A stretch of 5,802 bases of DNA from an uncultured Alphaproteobacteria bacterium (GCA_937900435.1 CALCEG010000011.1:1-5802); one strand, 5' to 3'. Counted from the first letter of the stretch, positions 1 through 5,718 are shown. Numbers and translations are program-made. The notes: generated by a model from the letters alone, not told the origin.

Positions 1-258
1 TTTTACAGCATCTATTGCGGCATATTTTTCTAATTTATCTTTTATGCGTAATGCTTTATCCATTTTCTCTTCATTATCTAGTTCTGTCTTTTGTAGCATC
101 TTATCCATACTGATAACATTATTGTTATAGTAGAGCATATTATGTGCTTCAGTAGAACGTAACCAACTCTTAATATATAATGGCATATTATTATAGATGA
201 ATGTGGAGATAGATGCTTTATTACTATCGTATTTATCCAGATGTTTTAGAGTATGCAT
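1..258 (-). CDS. Partial protein resembling sigma-70 family region 2, truncated at both ends
   Basis: Reading the minus strand leftwards from an ATG at 256-258 gives 86 open codons that run off the window. The frame is closed upstream by TAA at 271-273. Seen: residues 4-35 read LKHLDKYDSNKASISTF followed by IYNNMPLYIKSWLRS. This matches the layout of sigma-70 regions 2.1-2.3 (a leading amphipathic helix, then a ..kyD..k..sfsTf pattern, then an I+/L+ helix ending in LR). After it comes NNNVISMDKML, recalling the v-SLD-pi linker after region 2 in SigH-type factors. The rest (ELDNEEKMDKALRIKDKLEKY) is charged and helical. The upstream part of region 2 (a DL.QeG-like motif) is not found in any minus-strand frame beyond 271, and no Shine-Dalgarno precedes the ATG, so the 5' end seems lost at a junction with the plus-strand gene. 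Alternative: an unrelated Asn/Lys-rich hypothetical protein. Family assignment is inference from pattern only. Confidence 0.42.
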   Translation of the reverse strand, partial: MHTLKHLDKYDSNKASISTFIYNNMPLYIKSWLRSTEAHNMLYYNNNVISMDKMLQKTELDNEEKMDKALRIKDKLEKYAAIDAVK

Positions 259-2273
259 TGGGTAATGCTTTTACGGGCAGAGATGAAGAAAAGTTTGTCT
301 TTGCACAGGAGTTTAAAAACCATTTAACTGAAACGGGTATGATTAATCAATCTGGATTGCAGGCGGCGTGTAATGCTGCGGGGTGGAATCCTGCCTTGTG
401 TGGGCGTGTGGTTGATAATTTGTTTACCAGATTTTATTCTGTTTGTGACAAGAATGTAAATGTTGTGTCCGGTGAATGTGTGCAAATCTTTAATTCTGAT
501 ACGGTTCGTATTTCCGAAGGAATTGCATTAGCAAAGGAATATTTGTTGAAAAAACATAAGATAAAAGCGGTTTGTTCATCGGAAATACGTGGTAAAAGAT
601 TTTTGAAGTGTTCCGGTGTGGATAATTATCATAAATTTGAATTTAATTTTGGTGGTTTGAACACGACAGAAGATAATTCGATTTTGCATGGTGTTTTAGG
701 GGCGGTTGGTAAAATACATAATGCCGATTTGTTGACGGGAATATCGGCGGTTTCTGCAATTGCAAAAGATGGTGATGATGGGTTTGCTGCTTATAATGTG
801 TCAGACGCAGCAAAGTGCAGTCAAATAAACGAAACATTGAATAAATTAGGTTATCAGTCCAAAGTTGTAAAAAATTCTAAGGTAAAACAAAGTTATGTTG
901 ATAATATAACCGCAAAATATGGAACAAATAACTTTGTGTTAAAAGGATATGGGGTTGTGCTTCCTGATAATGTATCGAATGATTTGTGCGAGGTTTCGGG
1001 TATTGTCCGTAAAACGAATGAATTGCGTACATGGAACGATATTGATAATTGGGTATTTTATAAACAAGAATTAAATATTTATTATGCTCTGGAAGAACAA
1101 CTAAAACAGTATGTAAAATTAACGTTAGATAGTAAACATATACCTTTAGAGTCTTTTCAATGTGATGCTTCAACGTCGTTTATTCAAAACGGGAAACAAC
1201 GAGATGAGGTGTTGACGTGTTATGTTAATGGACATGCAGTTGACTTTGTGTTTGGTGATTTGTCTGAGTCTTCGAAAAAGGCTAATAATTCAGCACAACA
1301 GGTTATTAGTTGTGCCGTTAGTGGCGGTATGTTTTCTGGGGAAGGATGTGAATTTTTGAATGAAGAGGGGTGTAATCGACTGATAAAAGCGAACAATAGT
1401 ACTTGCGAAACATGTAGCGATATATGGTGGGACTCAGAAAAACAACTTTGTATATTGCCAGATTCGAAGAAATATGCAAACCATGAAAGGAATTGGGGGT
1501 ATGTCTATATGATTGGTGGTGCAATCGTAGCGATTGCAGTTACTGCTACGACTTACGCGACTGGTGGAGCAGCAGCGCTTGGAGTTATTGCTGGAAGTGT
1601 AGAACTGATTGGGGCGGGTATAGAAATTGTGGCGCAGGGAAAGTTGGATGAGATTCCGAAAAAGTTTTTGGAAGTTGCAAGAAAATGTAATAATCAATCC
1701 TGTGCAATACAAGCAATAAATGATAATTTGCAAACATTGTCAAATATAATCGAAGACATCTCGATTGAGCAGCTGTATGCGATTGATGAGATGTTTGAAC
1801 ACCTATTTGATAAAATAGACGAAAATACGGAAGAAGGTGCTAATTTTTGGATAAAATTTCTTGAAAATTACAAGTTGCCAAATGGTGGTGGCAGTTTATT
1901 AGAGGCAAATCAAAAAGGTATTTTTGACAAGAATGCTTGGGAGCCAGAGCAAGTGTGGCGTGCAATAGGAGTTGCGTTGCAAGTAGTTCCTACGGTAACT
2001 TCAGTTACGACAAAATTTTTGGGAAGGTCACCTAATTTAAACAAAGCTATGGCAAAAATTACTTCTAAACTAGATGATTTGTATAATAATAGTATATTTT
2101 TGCAGAAATTGAATATCTTTAGAGTTTCTGATACAGGGTATATTGTAGAACAAGTTGCAGATGTATTAGATTATAATATTAAGGTCGGTGATGTTACTTA
2201 TTCGGTAATTTCGGGACAGGTAGGTGTGATGGACGTAAACGATGGAGTGGATATTGTTAAAAAAATATTTTGA
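213..2273 (+). CDS. Large Cys-rich protein with central hydrophobic hairpin, unknown function, 5' end doubtful
   Basis: A 686-residue protein of a family I do not recognise. Seen: residues 50-413 hold 16 cysteines (including C53, C63, C78, C89, C317, C336, C367, C379, C387 and a C398-x2-C401 motif followed by C413), the pattern of a disulfide-bonded exported domain. Residues about 430-475 are hydrophobic and Gly/Ala-rich (YMIGGAIVAIAV, then AAALGVIAGSVELIGAGIEI), long enough for two short membrane segments. The remaining 210 residues are helical, acidic in part (about 510-545), with a C492-x4-C497 pair. The start is the first ATG after an in-frame TAG at 210-212. A GGAG at 205-208 lies only 4 nt ahead. 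There is no signal peptide, odd for such a protein, and the first 15 codons overlap a sigma-like fragment on the other strand, so the native N-terminus may be missing. It stops with TGA, while the three other genes whose ends are visible use TAA. Coding status is sure; function and start are not. Confidence 0.75.
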   Translation: MLYYYRIYPDVLEYALGNAFTGRDEEKFVFAQEFKNHLTETGMINQSGLQAACNAAGWNPALCGRVVDNLFTRFYSVCDKNVNVVSGECVQIFNSDTVRISEGIALAKEYLLKKHKIKAVCSSEIRGKRFLKCSGVDNYHKFEFNFGGLNTTEDNSILHGVLGAVGKIHNADLLTGISAVSAIAKDGDDGFAAYNVSDAAKCSQINETLNKLGYQSKVVKNSKVKQSYVDNITAKYGTNNFVLKGYGVVLPDNVSNDLCEVSGIVRKTNELRTWNDIDNWVFYKQELNIYYALEEQLKQYVKLTLDSKHIPLESFQCDASTSFIQNGKQRDEVLTCYVNGHAVDFVFGDLSESSKKANNSAQQVISCAVSGGMFSGEGCEFLNEEGCNRLIKANNSTCETCSDIWWDSEKQLCILPDSKKYANHERNWGYVYMIGGAIVAIAVTATTYATGGAAALGVIAGSVELIGAGIEIVAQGKLDEIPKKFLEVARKCNNQSCAIQAINDNLQTLSNIIEDISIEQLYAIDEMFEHLFDKIDENTEEGANFWIKFLENYKLPNGGGSLLEANQKGIFDKNAWEPEQVWRAIGVALQVVPTVTSVTTKFLGRSPNLNKAMAKITSKLDDLYNNSIFLQKLNIFRVSDTGYIVEQVADVLDYNIKVGDVTYSVISGQVGVMDVNDGVDIVKKIF

Positions 2274-2288
2274 TTAAAATATTTTAAT
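2262..2288. repeat. AT-only tandem/palindrome at the end of the 686-residue gene
   Basis: AAAATATTTT occurs twice with a 14-bp period (2262-2271 and 2276-2285). The second copy sits in a perfect 16-bp palindrome, ATTAAAATATTTTAAT (2273-2288). The first copy overlaps the stop codon of the upstream gene. There is no GC core or following T-run, so it is a poor Rho-independent terminator. It may act as an UP-like AT tract ahead of the rpoA promoter, or be simple AT-rich sequence. Confidence 0.5.
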
Positions 2289-2299
2289 ATATCTAATCA

Positions 2300-2328
2300 T
2301 TGACTTTTGGAGATTTGGGGTATAAAAT
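2300..2328 (+). promoter_or_regulatory. Sigma-70-type promoter of rpoA
   Basis: A -35 box TTGACT (2300-2305; five of six to TTGACA) is followed after 17 bp by TAAAAT (2323-2328; five of six to TATAAT). It sits inside TATAAAATAT, so an alternative -10, TATAAA at 2321-2326, has 15-bp spacing. Transcription would start near 2335, leaving a leader of about 75 nt before rpoA. It supports separate transcription of rpoA rather than read-through from a ribosomal protein operon. Confidence 0.68.
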
Positions 2329-2338
2329 ATGCGGGCGT

Positions 2339-2363
2339 GTGCAAATGGCTGCGCTGTTTGTGC
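2339..2363 (+). other. Possible leader hairpin in the rpoA 5' UTR
   Basis: GTGCAAATGGC (2339-2349) can pair with GCTGTTTGTGC (2353-2363) across a 3-nt loop. The 11-bp RNA stem includes four G-U wobbles. It lies just after the predicted transcription start and well ahead of the ribosome binding site. It has no T-run, so it is not an attenuator by itself. A role in message stability or autoregulation is only conjecture. Confidence 0.3.
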
Positions 2364-2411
2364 CGTACCGAATTGGTGAAAATGATAAACTAAGCCGAAA
2401 AGGAAACTTAA

Positions 2412-3440
2412 ATGATTGAAAAAAATTGGATGAGCTTAATTAAGCCAAAAAAACTGACTATTAATGTCGATGAACATAACTCTAATGTCGCAACATTGGT
2501 CGTAGAACCGTTGGAAAAAGGGTTCGGTTTGACACTGGGGACTGCATTGCGCCGCGTCTTGTTGTCGTCTTTGCAGGGGTGTGCGCCGATTTATATCAAA
2601 ATTGATGGCGTGCAACACGAATTTTCTAGCATTTCTGGTGTGCGTGAAGATGTTACAGATATTGTCTTGAATTTAAAAGGCGTTTATTTCAAAGCCTTGA
2701 ACGAAGGACAACATAAGGCATATTTGAAAGTCAAAGGACCAGCCGTAGTTACTGCAGGTATGATTGAAACTGCTGGTGGGGTCGAAGTTATGAACAAAGA
2801 TGTCGAAATTTGCACTTTGGACAAGGGCGCAAATCTTGATATGGAAATTACTTTGGCGTCTGGTCGTGGTTATGTCCCAGCAACTGCACATTCCGAAGGT
2901 TTGCCTTTGGGGGTTATTCCTGTGGATTCTATATTCTCGCCAATATTGAATGTGGCAAGTGATGTTTTCCCAACCCGCGTTGGACAATCGACAGACTATG
3001 ATAAATTGGAATTGACAGTTAAAACAAATGGTTCGGTTTCGCCAGAAGATGCAATCGCATTGGCTGCGCGTATCTTGACTGACCAGTTGTTGGTATTCAT
3101 CAATTTCGAAGATCCTGCACAAATCGCTGCGCCAGCAGACGAAGAAAAAACAAAAGATGCTTTGCCATTCGATCCAAAATTGTTAAAGCATGTTGATGAA
3201 CTGGAATTGTCTGTTCGTGCAAATAACTGCTTAAAGAACGATAAAATCAACTGGTTGGGCGAATTGGTTCAAAAGACCGAAGCTGATATGTTAAAAACAC
3301 CAAACTTTGGCCGCAAATCTTTGAATGAAATTAAAGTTCAATTGGAAGCGATGGGGCTTGGTTTGGGTATGGAAGTTCCAGGTTGGCCACCAGAAAATAT
3401 TGCGGAGTTGGCCAAAAAATACGAAGATCCATACAAATAA
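2412..3440 (+). CDS. rpoA: DNA-directed RNA polymerase subunit alpha
   Basis: Alpha dimerises to seed assembly of the core RNA polymerase (alpha2-beta-beta'-omega), and its C-terminal domain contacts UP elements and activators. At 342 residues it has normal alphaproteobacterial length. The N-terminal domain shows the diagnostic KGFGLTLGTALRRVLLSSL (36-54) and DGVQHEFSSISGVREDVTDI (65-84), matching the E. coli dimer/beta-contact segment. Residues about 234-250 form the acidic, Ala-rich flexible linker. The C-terminal domain (about 255-330) keeps the DNA-binding determinants: R269, N272 and K275 in SVRANNCLK (E. coli R265, N268, K271), then G300, K302 and S303 in NFGRKS (E. coli G296, K298, S299), and the WPP motif (325-327). 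AAAGGA at 2399-2404 lies 7 nt before the ATG. Its own promoter precedes it, and rplQ follows after 328 bp. It is full length with no missing key residue. Confidence 0.99.
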   Translation: MIEKNWMSLIKPKKLTINVDEHNSNVATLVVEPLEKGFGLTLGTALRRVLLSSLQGCAPIYIKIDGVQHEFSSISGVREDVTDIVLNLKGVYFKALNEGQHKAYLKVKGPAVVTAGMIETAGGVEVMNKDVEICTLDKGANLDMEITLASGRGYVPATAHSEGLPLGVIPVDSIFSPILNVASDVFPTRVGQSTDYDKLELTVKTNGSVSPEDAIALAARILTDQLLVFINFEDPAQIAAPADEEKTKDALPFDPKLLKHVDELELSVRANNCLKNDKINWLGELVQKTEADMLKTPNFGRKSLNEIKVQLEAMGLGLGMEVPGWPPENIAELAKKYEDPYK

Positions 3441-3463
3441 ATTAAAATATATGGATTCTTGTT

Positions 3464-3514
3464 GTGTTGCGCCGTTTCTTGTGTAGGTCGACTACACTGC
3501 GAAACGGCGAACAC
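3464..3514. repeat. Strong palindromic element in the rpoA-rplQ spacer (copy 1)
   Basis: A long hairpin starts 24 bp after rpoA. Arms: GTGTT (3464-3468) with AACAC (3510-3514); a bulged G at 3469; CGCCGTTTC (3470-3478) with GAAACGGCG (3501-3509); a small internal loop (TT opposite TGC); then GTGTAG (3481-3486) with CTACAC (3492-3497) around loop GTCGA. That is 20 base pairs in all. No T-run follows on the plus strand, so it is not a classical terminator, though it could protect the rpoA mRNA 3' end. A diverged second copy sits 92 bp downstream, which suggests a dispersed REP- or RPE-like palindromic repeat rather than a gene-specific structure. Confidence 0.72.
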
Positions 3515-3521
3515 TTCCAAT
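3493..3521 (+). repeat. 29-bp direct repeat, copy 1
   Basis: This runs from TACACT inside the right arm of the palindrome through to ACTTCCAAT beyond it. It matches 3585-3613 at 24 of 29 positions with no gaps. The shared 3' flank lies outside the hairpin arms, so similarity is not explained by pairing constraints alone. It points to duplication or insertion of a unit larger than the stem. Confidence 0.7.
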
Positions 3522-3546
3522 AATCTCATGTCTTTTAATTTCTTCG

Positions 3547-3642
3547 CATTGCAAGGAGATGTTTTGGGGTGTTTTTAGCGTTTGTACACTACGAACCGTC
3601 AAATACTTCCAATCGCCTTACATAATTTTATTTCTTGCAATG
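3547..3642. repeat. 96-bp block bounded by a 9-bp inverted repeat
   Basis: CATTGCAAG (3547-3555) and CTTGCAATG (3634-3642) are perfect inverted copies enclosing the second palindromic unit. This could be the end pair of a small non-coding insertion, but 9 bp in AT-rich DNA may be chance. The right arm also contains the candidate -35 box for rplQ. Confidence 0.35.
3569..3613 (+). repeat. Decayed palindromic element (copy 2), including the 29-bp direct repeat 3585-3613
   Basis: GTTTGTA (3580-3586) pairs with TACGAAC (3590-3596), with one G-U wobble, around loop CAC. The outer arms (GTGTTTTTAGC and CGTCAAATAC) pair only imperfectly. Positions 3585-3613 match 24 of 29 bases of copy 1, including the flank ACTTCCAAT. 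It looks like an older, degraded copy of the element at 3464-3514. Confidence 0.6.
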
Positions 3643-3662
3643 TTTGAAAAATACTATAAAAT
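3636..3662 (+). promoter_or_regulatory. Possible promoter of rplQ
   Basis: TTGCAA (3636-3641) is followed 15 bp later by TAAAAT (3657-3662) inside TATAAAATAT, the same decamer that holds the -10 region of the rpoA promoter. The spacing is shorter than ideal. Alternative -10 boxes are TATAAA (3655-3660) and TATAGT (3662-3667). It would give rplQ its own transcript with a leader of about 100 nt. Confidence 0.35.
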
Positions 3663-3677
3663 ATAGTGAATTTAATC

Positions 3678-3708
3678 CCACAGTTCTGGCAATGTAGTCA
3701 GGTTGTGG
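3678..3708 (+). other. Possible hairpin in the rplQ leader
   Basis: CCACA (3678-3682) can pair with TGTGG (3704-3708), and an inner CTG (3686-3688) with CAG (3699-3701). The stem is short and interrupted. The rest of the leader, to 3755, holds C- and G-runs (CCCATCCC, TAGGGCAGGG) that could pair weakly. No known riboswitch or ribosomal protein leader is recognised. Confidence 0.22.
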
Positions 3709-3768
3709 CAGTCTCAAAAGAATCCCATCCCATTGGTAGGGCAGGGCAGAAACACAAAGGAGTAATCG

Positions 3769-4203
3769 ATGAGACATATGAAAGCAGGTCGTACATTCAA
3801 TCGCGACACAAATGCTCGCAAGGCCTTGTTTATTGGTCTGGCAAAAAACTTGATTGAAAAAGAACAGATTAAAACAACTTTGCCAAAGGCAAAAGATTTG
3901 CGCAGTGTCGTTGAAAAAATGATTACTCGTGCAAAAGTTGATTCTGTTGCAAACCGTCGTTTGACTGCAAGCGAATTGGGTAATTCTTCGGCAGCGACTG
4001 TTAAAAAGTTGTTCGATGTTTTGGGCCCACGTTATGCAAATCGTAACGGTGGTTATACTCGCGTTTTAAAGGCTGGTTTCCGTTATGGTGATGCGGCACC
4101 AATGGCGATTATCGAATTGGTTGATCGTGATGTTAATGCCAAGAAAGCACCAGTTGCACCAGTTGCAGAAGAAAACGCAACAGAAGAAAAAACAGAAGCC
4201 TAA
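3769..4203 (+). CDS. rplQ: 50S ribosomal protein L17
   Basis: L17 is a component of the large ribosomal subunit, placed near the peptide exit tunnel. The 144-residue product opens with MRHMKAGRTFNRDTNARKAL, close to the family signature (MRH...GR.LNR...HRKAL). It continues with IKTTLPKAKDLRSVVEKMI (residues 35-53) and has the late core GPRYANRNGGYTRVLKAGFR (86-105), then GDAAPMAIIELVDR. Residues about 123-144 form a low-complexity Ala/Pro/Val/Glu tail, as in many alphaproteobacterial L17 proteins. AAAGGAG at 3756-3762 sits 6 nt before the ATG and fixes this start. It follows rpoA, as in the classical alpha operon, but across a 328-bp spacer instead of a few bases, and ends just before two terminators. 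Confidence 0.98.
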   Translation: MRHMKAGRTFNRDTNARKALFIGLAKNLIEKEQIKTTLPKAKDLRSVVEKMITRAKVDSVANRRLTASELGNSSAATVKKLFDVLGPRYANRNGGYTRVLKAGFRYGDAAPMAIIELVDRDVNAKKAPVAPVAEENATEEKTEA

Positions 4204-4225
4204 GTGTAAGTTTCTTTTATATAAT

Positions 4226-4255
4226 AAAATCCCCAAATTGGGGATTTTTATTTTG
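4226..4255 (+). terminator. Rho-independent terminator after rplQ (first of two)
   Basis: AAAATCCCC (4226-4234) and GGGGATTTT (4240-4248) form a 9-bp stem around AAATT, followed by a T-rich tract to 4254. A second GGGGAT at 4255-4260 could pair with the same ATCCCC arm, giving an alternative fold. Confidence 0.85.
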
Positions 4256-4272
4256 GGGATTATTTTTAGTGT

Positions 4273-4302
4273 AAAAAAAAGACACGATTTCGTGTCTTTT
4301 TT
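4273..4302. terminator. Bidirectional Rho-independent terminator between rplQ and the convergent gene
   Basis: AAAAAAGACACG (4275-4286) pairs perfectly with CGTGTCTTTTTT (4291-4302) around loop ATTT. On the plus strand the stem ends in six T. On the minus strand it ends in eight T (complement of 4273-4280). It therefore serves as second terminator of rplQ and as terminator of the minus-strand gene, whose stop codon lies 6 bp away. Confidence 0.9.
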
Positions 4303-4308
4303 ATTTGT

Positions 4309-5718
4309 TTAGCGTACCGGTGGTTGAGGTTCTGTACCCGTACCTGTTGATGGACAGACGTTATTTGCTTGTATTACAGTTTCGTTAGGTATACAGGTGC
4401 TGCCTGAAACAACGCAAGGACTCTTGATATTCTTAGGTATTGAACCTGCGTTTGGTATCCAGTTGAACTCTGCATTTGCACAGTCTTCTAGGTTGGTAGT
4501 TGTTGCGCAAATGCGTTTCCAAGAATCGCAGTCTGATACAGTTGCGGTTGGTGTGATGACATCTGGCAAGTTCAGATTCCATTTTACATAGACGTCTTTT
4601 AATGTATCAATAGAGTGTGATTTACCCAAACTGACCTGAGACATCCCATCGCCAACACGACAGTTGATATTACCCTTTTCGACAAATGCGGTAATTGCGG
4701 TTGCAATTCCCCCAACACCAGCACCAATCGCGGCACCAGCTGCTGTTGTCTTGGCGCGATTGCCGCGTTGGGTGTCTGTTATTGTTTCGCGAACACTGGA
4801 TGTGAACAAGTATTTGTTCAGTCTTTCTAGTTCTGGTTTTACATCGTTTGTTGATATACAACTGTTGTCAGTGGCGCCACAATAGATGTTTGATGTGTCG
4901 CTGATGCGTTCTTTGTTCAGGTTTTTGACCAAGCAAGTCATATTGTTTATTTTTTGGTTTATTGTTGTTTTACAATTTTCCAGTTTTTCGATGCTTGGGT
5001 TGTTGCCGTCATAGCAGTATTTTTTTATGATTTCCGCTATTTCTTTGCTTGCATCATCATTTTTGGACTTAAAGGCTTCATAACAATCCTTGGTTTCTGT
5101 TAATGGTATGCCTGTTGCCGAAAGTTTACAGTTTATGTCAATTTGGTTTGTTGCGATTGTTTTATTGTCGCATTCGTTTACATAAGACTGATATTGGTTA
5201 ACAACGTCATACAGTCTGATTATTTCCCGACAAGATTTTTCGGACATTTTGTCCCCATCCAAGTTTATATCTTTGTCCAAATATTCATTCGTGATACTAA
5301 TTGACTGTGTGTTGCGTAATTGTTTGGTTAGTTCTTCACGATGTGCTTTGTTATCACAGTCGAAGTTACTGCTGCTGTGACCTGCGACTGCACCAATTCC
5401 AGCACCAAGTAATGTTCCGCCACCAATTCCAACAACGGCGGCTGTTTTTGTCTTGTTCATCAAAGAAAATCCGAACAGGTCTTTGTTACAGGTAAAAGTG
5501 TCGCCAGCGGACATCCATACTTCTGCACTTTGGTCATCGCCAGCCGCGCCAAATAACCATTGGTTTGTAATAGGCGTATCTTTGTTATATGCAGCAACAC
5601 GAACAAAGCACGTTGCACTGGCCGCATCCCAACGTGCATAATGACCACGATTTCCATCGTATCCAGCGGTATTAACTTCAACACCTTGCGGTTTATCTTT
5701 CGACAAACTTCCATTCAA
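4309..5718 (-). CDS. Cys-rich protein with two glycine-zipper segments, unknown function, N-terminus unresolved
   Basis: 469 residues if begun at the TTG at 5716-5718; I do not recognise the family. Seen: 19 cysteines spread along the chain (for example C37, C77, C121, C163, C183, C353, C397, C404, C413, C435, C442, C455), typical of a disulfide-bonded exported protein. Two Gly/Ala hydrophobic stretches occur: residues about 93-113 (GIGGGTLLGAGIGAVAG) and about 324-345 (AAGAAIGAGVGGIATAITA). Each follows a basic lead (NKTKT; RGNRAKT) and precedes a Cys (C121; C353), so they look like an internal duplication. Between them lies a helical, charged 200-residue region. The C-terminus ends in a Pro/Thr tail. 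The start is not supported: there is no Shine-Dalgarno and no signal peptide, and the first ATG (residue 69) would remove coding-like sequence. The frame stays open to TGA at 5788-5790, so the real 5' end may be broken or outside the window. It is convergent with rplQ and stops with TAA. Confidence 0.72.
   Translation of the reverse strand: MNGSLSKDKPQGVEVNTAGYDGNRGHYARWDAASATCFVRVAAYNKDTPITNQWLFGAAGDDQSAEVWMSAGDTFTCNKDLFGFSLMNKTKTAAVVGIGGGTLLGAGIGAVAGHSSSNFDCDNKAHREELTKQLRNTQSISITNEYLDKDINLDGDKMSEKSCREIIRLYDVVNQYQSYVNECDNKTIATNQIDINCKLSATGIPLTETKDCYEAFKSKNDDASKEIAEIIKKYCYDGNNPSIEKLENCKTTINQKINNMTCLVKNLNKERISDTSNIYCGATDNSCISTNDVKPELERLNKYLFTSSVRETITDTQRGNRAKTTAAGAAIGAGVGGIATAITAFVEKGNINCRVGDGMSQVSLGKSHSIDTLKDVYVKWNLNLPDVITPTATVSDCDSWKRICATTTNLEDCANAEFNWIPNAGSIPKNIKSPCVVSGSTCIPNETVIQANNVCPSTGTGTEPQPPVR

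Noticed and set aside
877..1173. 98-codon minus-strand frame rich in His and Tyr
   Set aside because: It is antisense to the 686-residue gene; its His/Tyr/Leu richness comes from reversed ATG/ATA/TAA-type codons.
2271..2391. Extension of the 686-residue protein through TGA, if TGA coded for Trp
   Set aside because: The read-through would cross the rpoA promoter and leader with an unlike composition, and there is no sign of general recoding in rpoA or rplQ.
2673..3122. 149-codon minus-strand frame inside rpoA
   Set aside because: It is antisense to a full-length, conserved rpoA; the residues (many Cys, Phe, Gln, Asn) reflect reverse complementing of the rpoA codons.
3464..3613. CRISPR-like array in the rpoA-rplQ spacer
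   Set aside because: There are only two imperfect copies (24 of 29), with a strongly palindromic first unit and no further regular repeats; this fits a dispersed palindromic element better.
3441..3768. tRNA or other known structured RNA gene in the spacer
   Set aside because: No cloverleaf arms, TTCRA T-loop or CCA-like end were seen on either strand; the one strong structure is a simple hairpin.
3666..3857. 63-codon plus-strand frame starting with GTG in the rplQ leader
   Set aside because: It overlaps the start of rplQ in another frame, has no ribosome binding site, and its composition is that of leader plus out-of-frame L17 sequence.
5460..5714. 84-codon minus-strand frame beginning with ATG at 5712-5714
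   Set aside because: It lies out of frame inside the better-supported Cys-rich gene, and its sequence is not protein-like. It was considered because that gene lacks an ATG; GGAAG adjacent to this ATG is downstream, not upstream.
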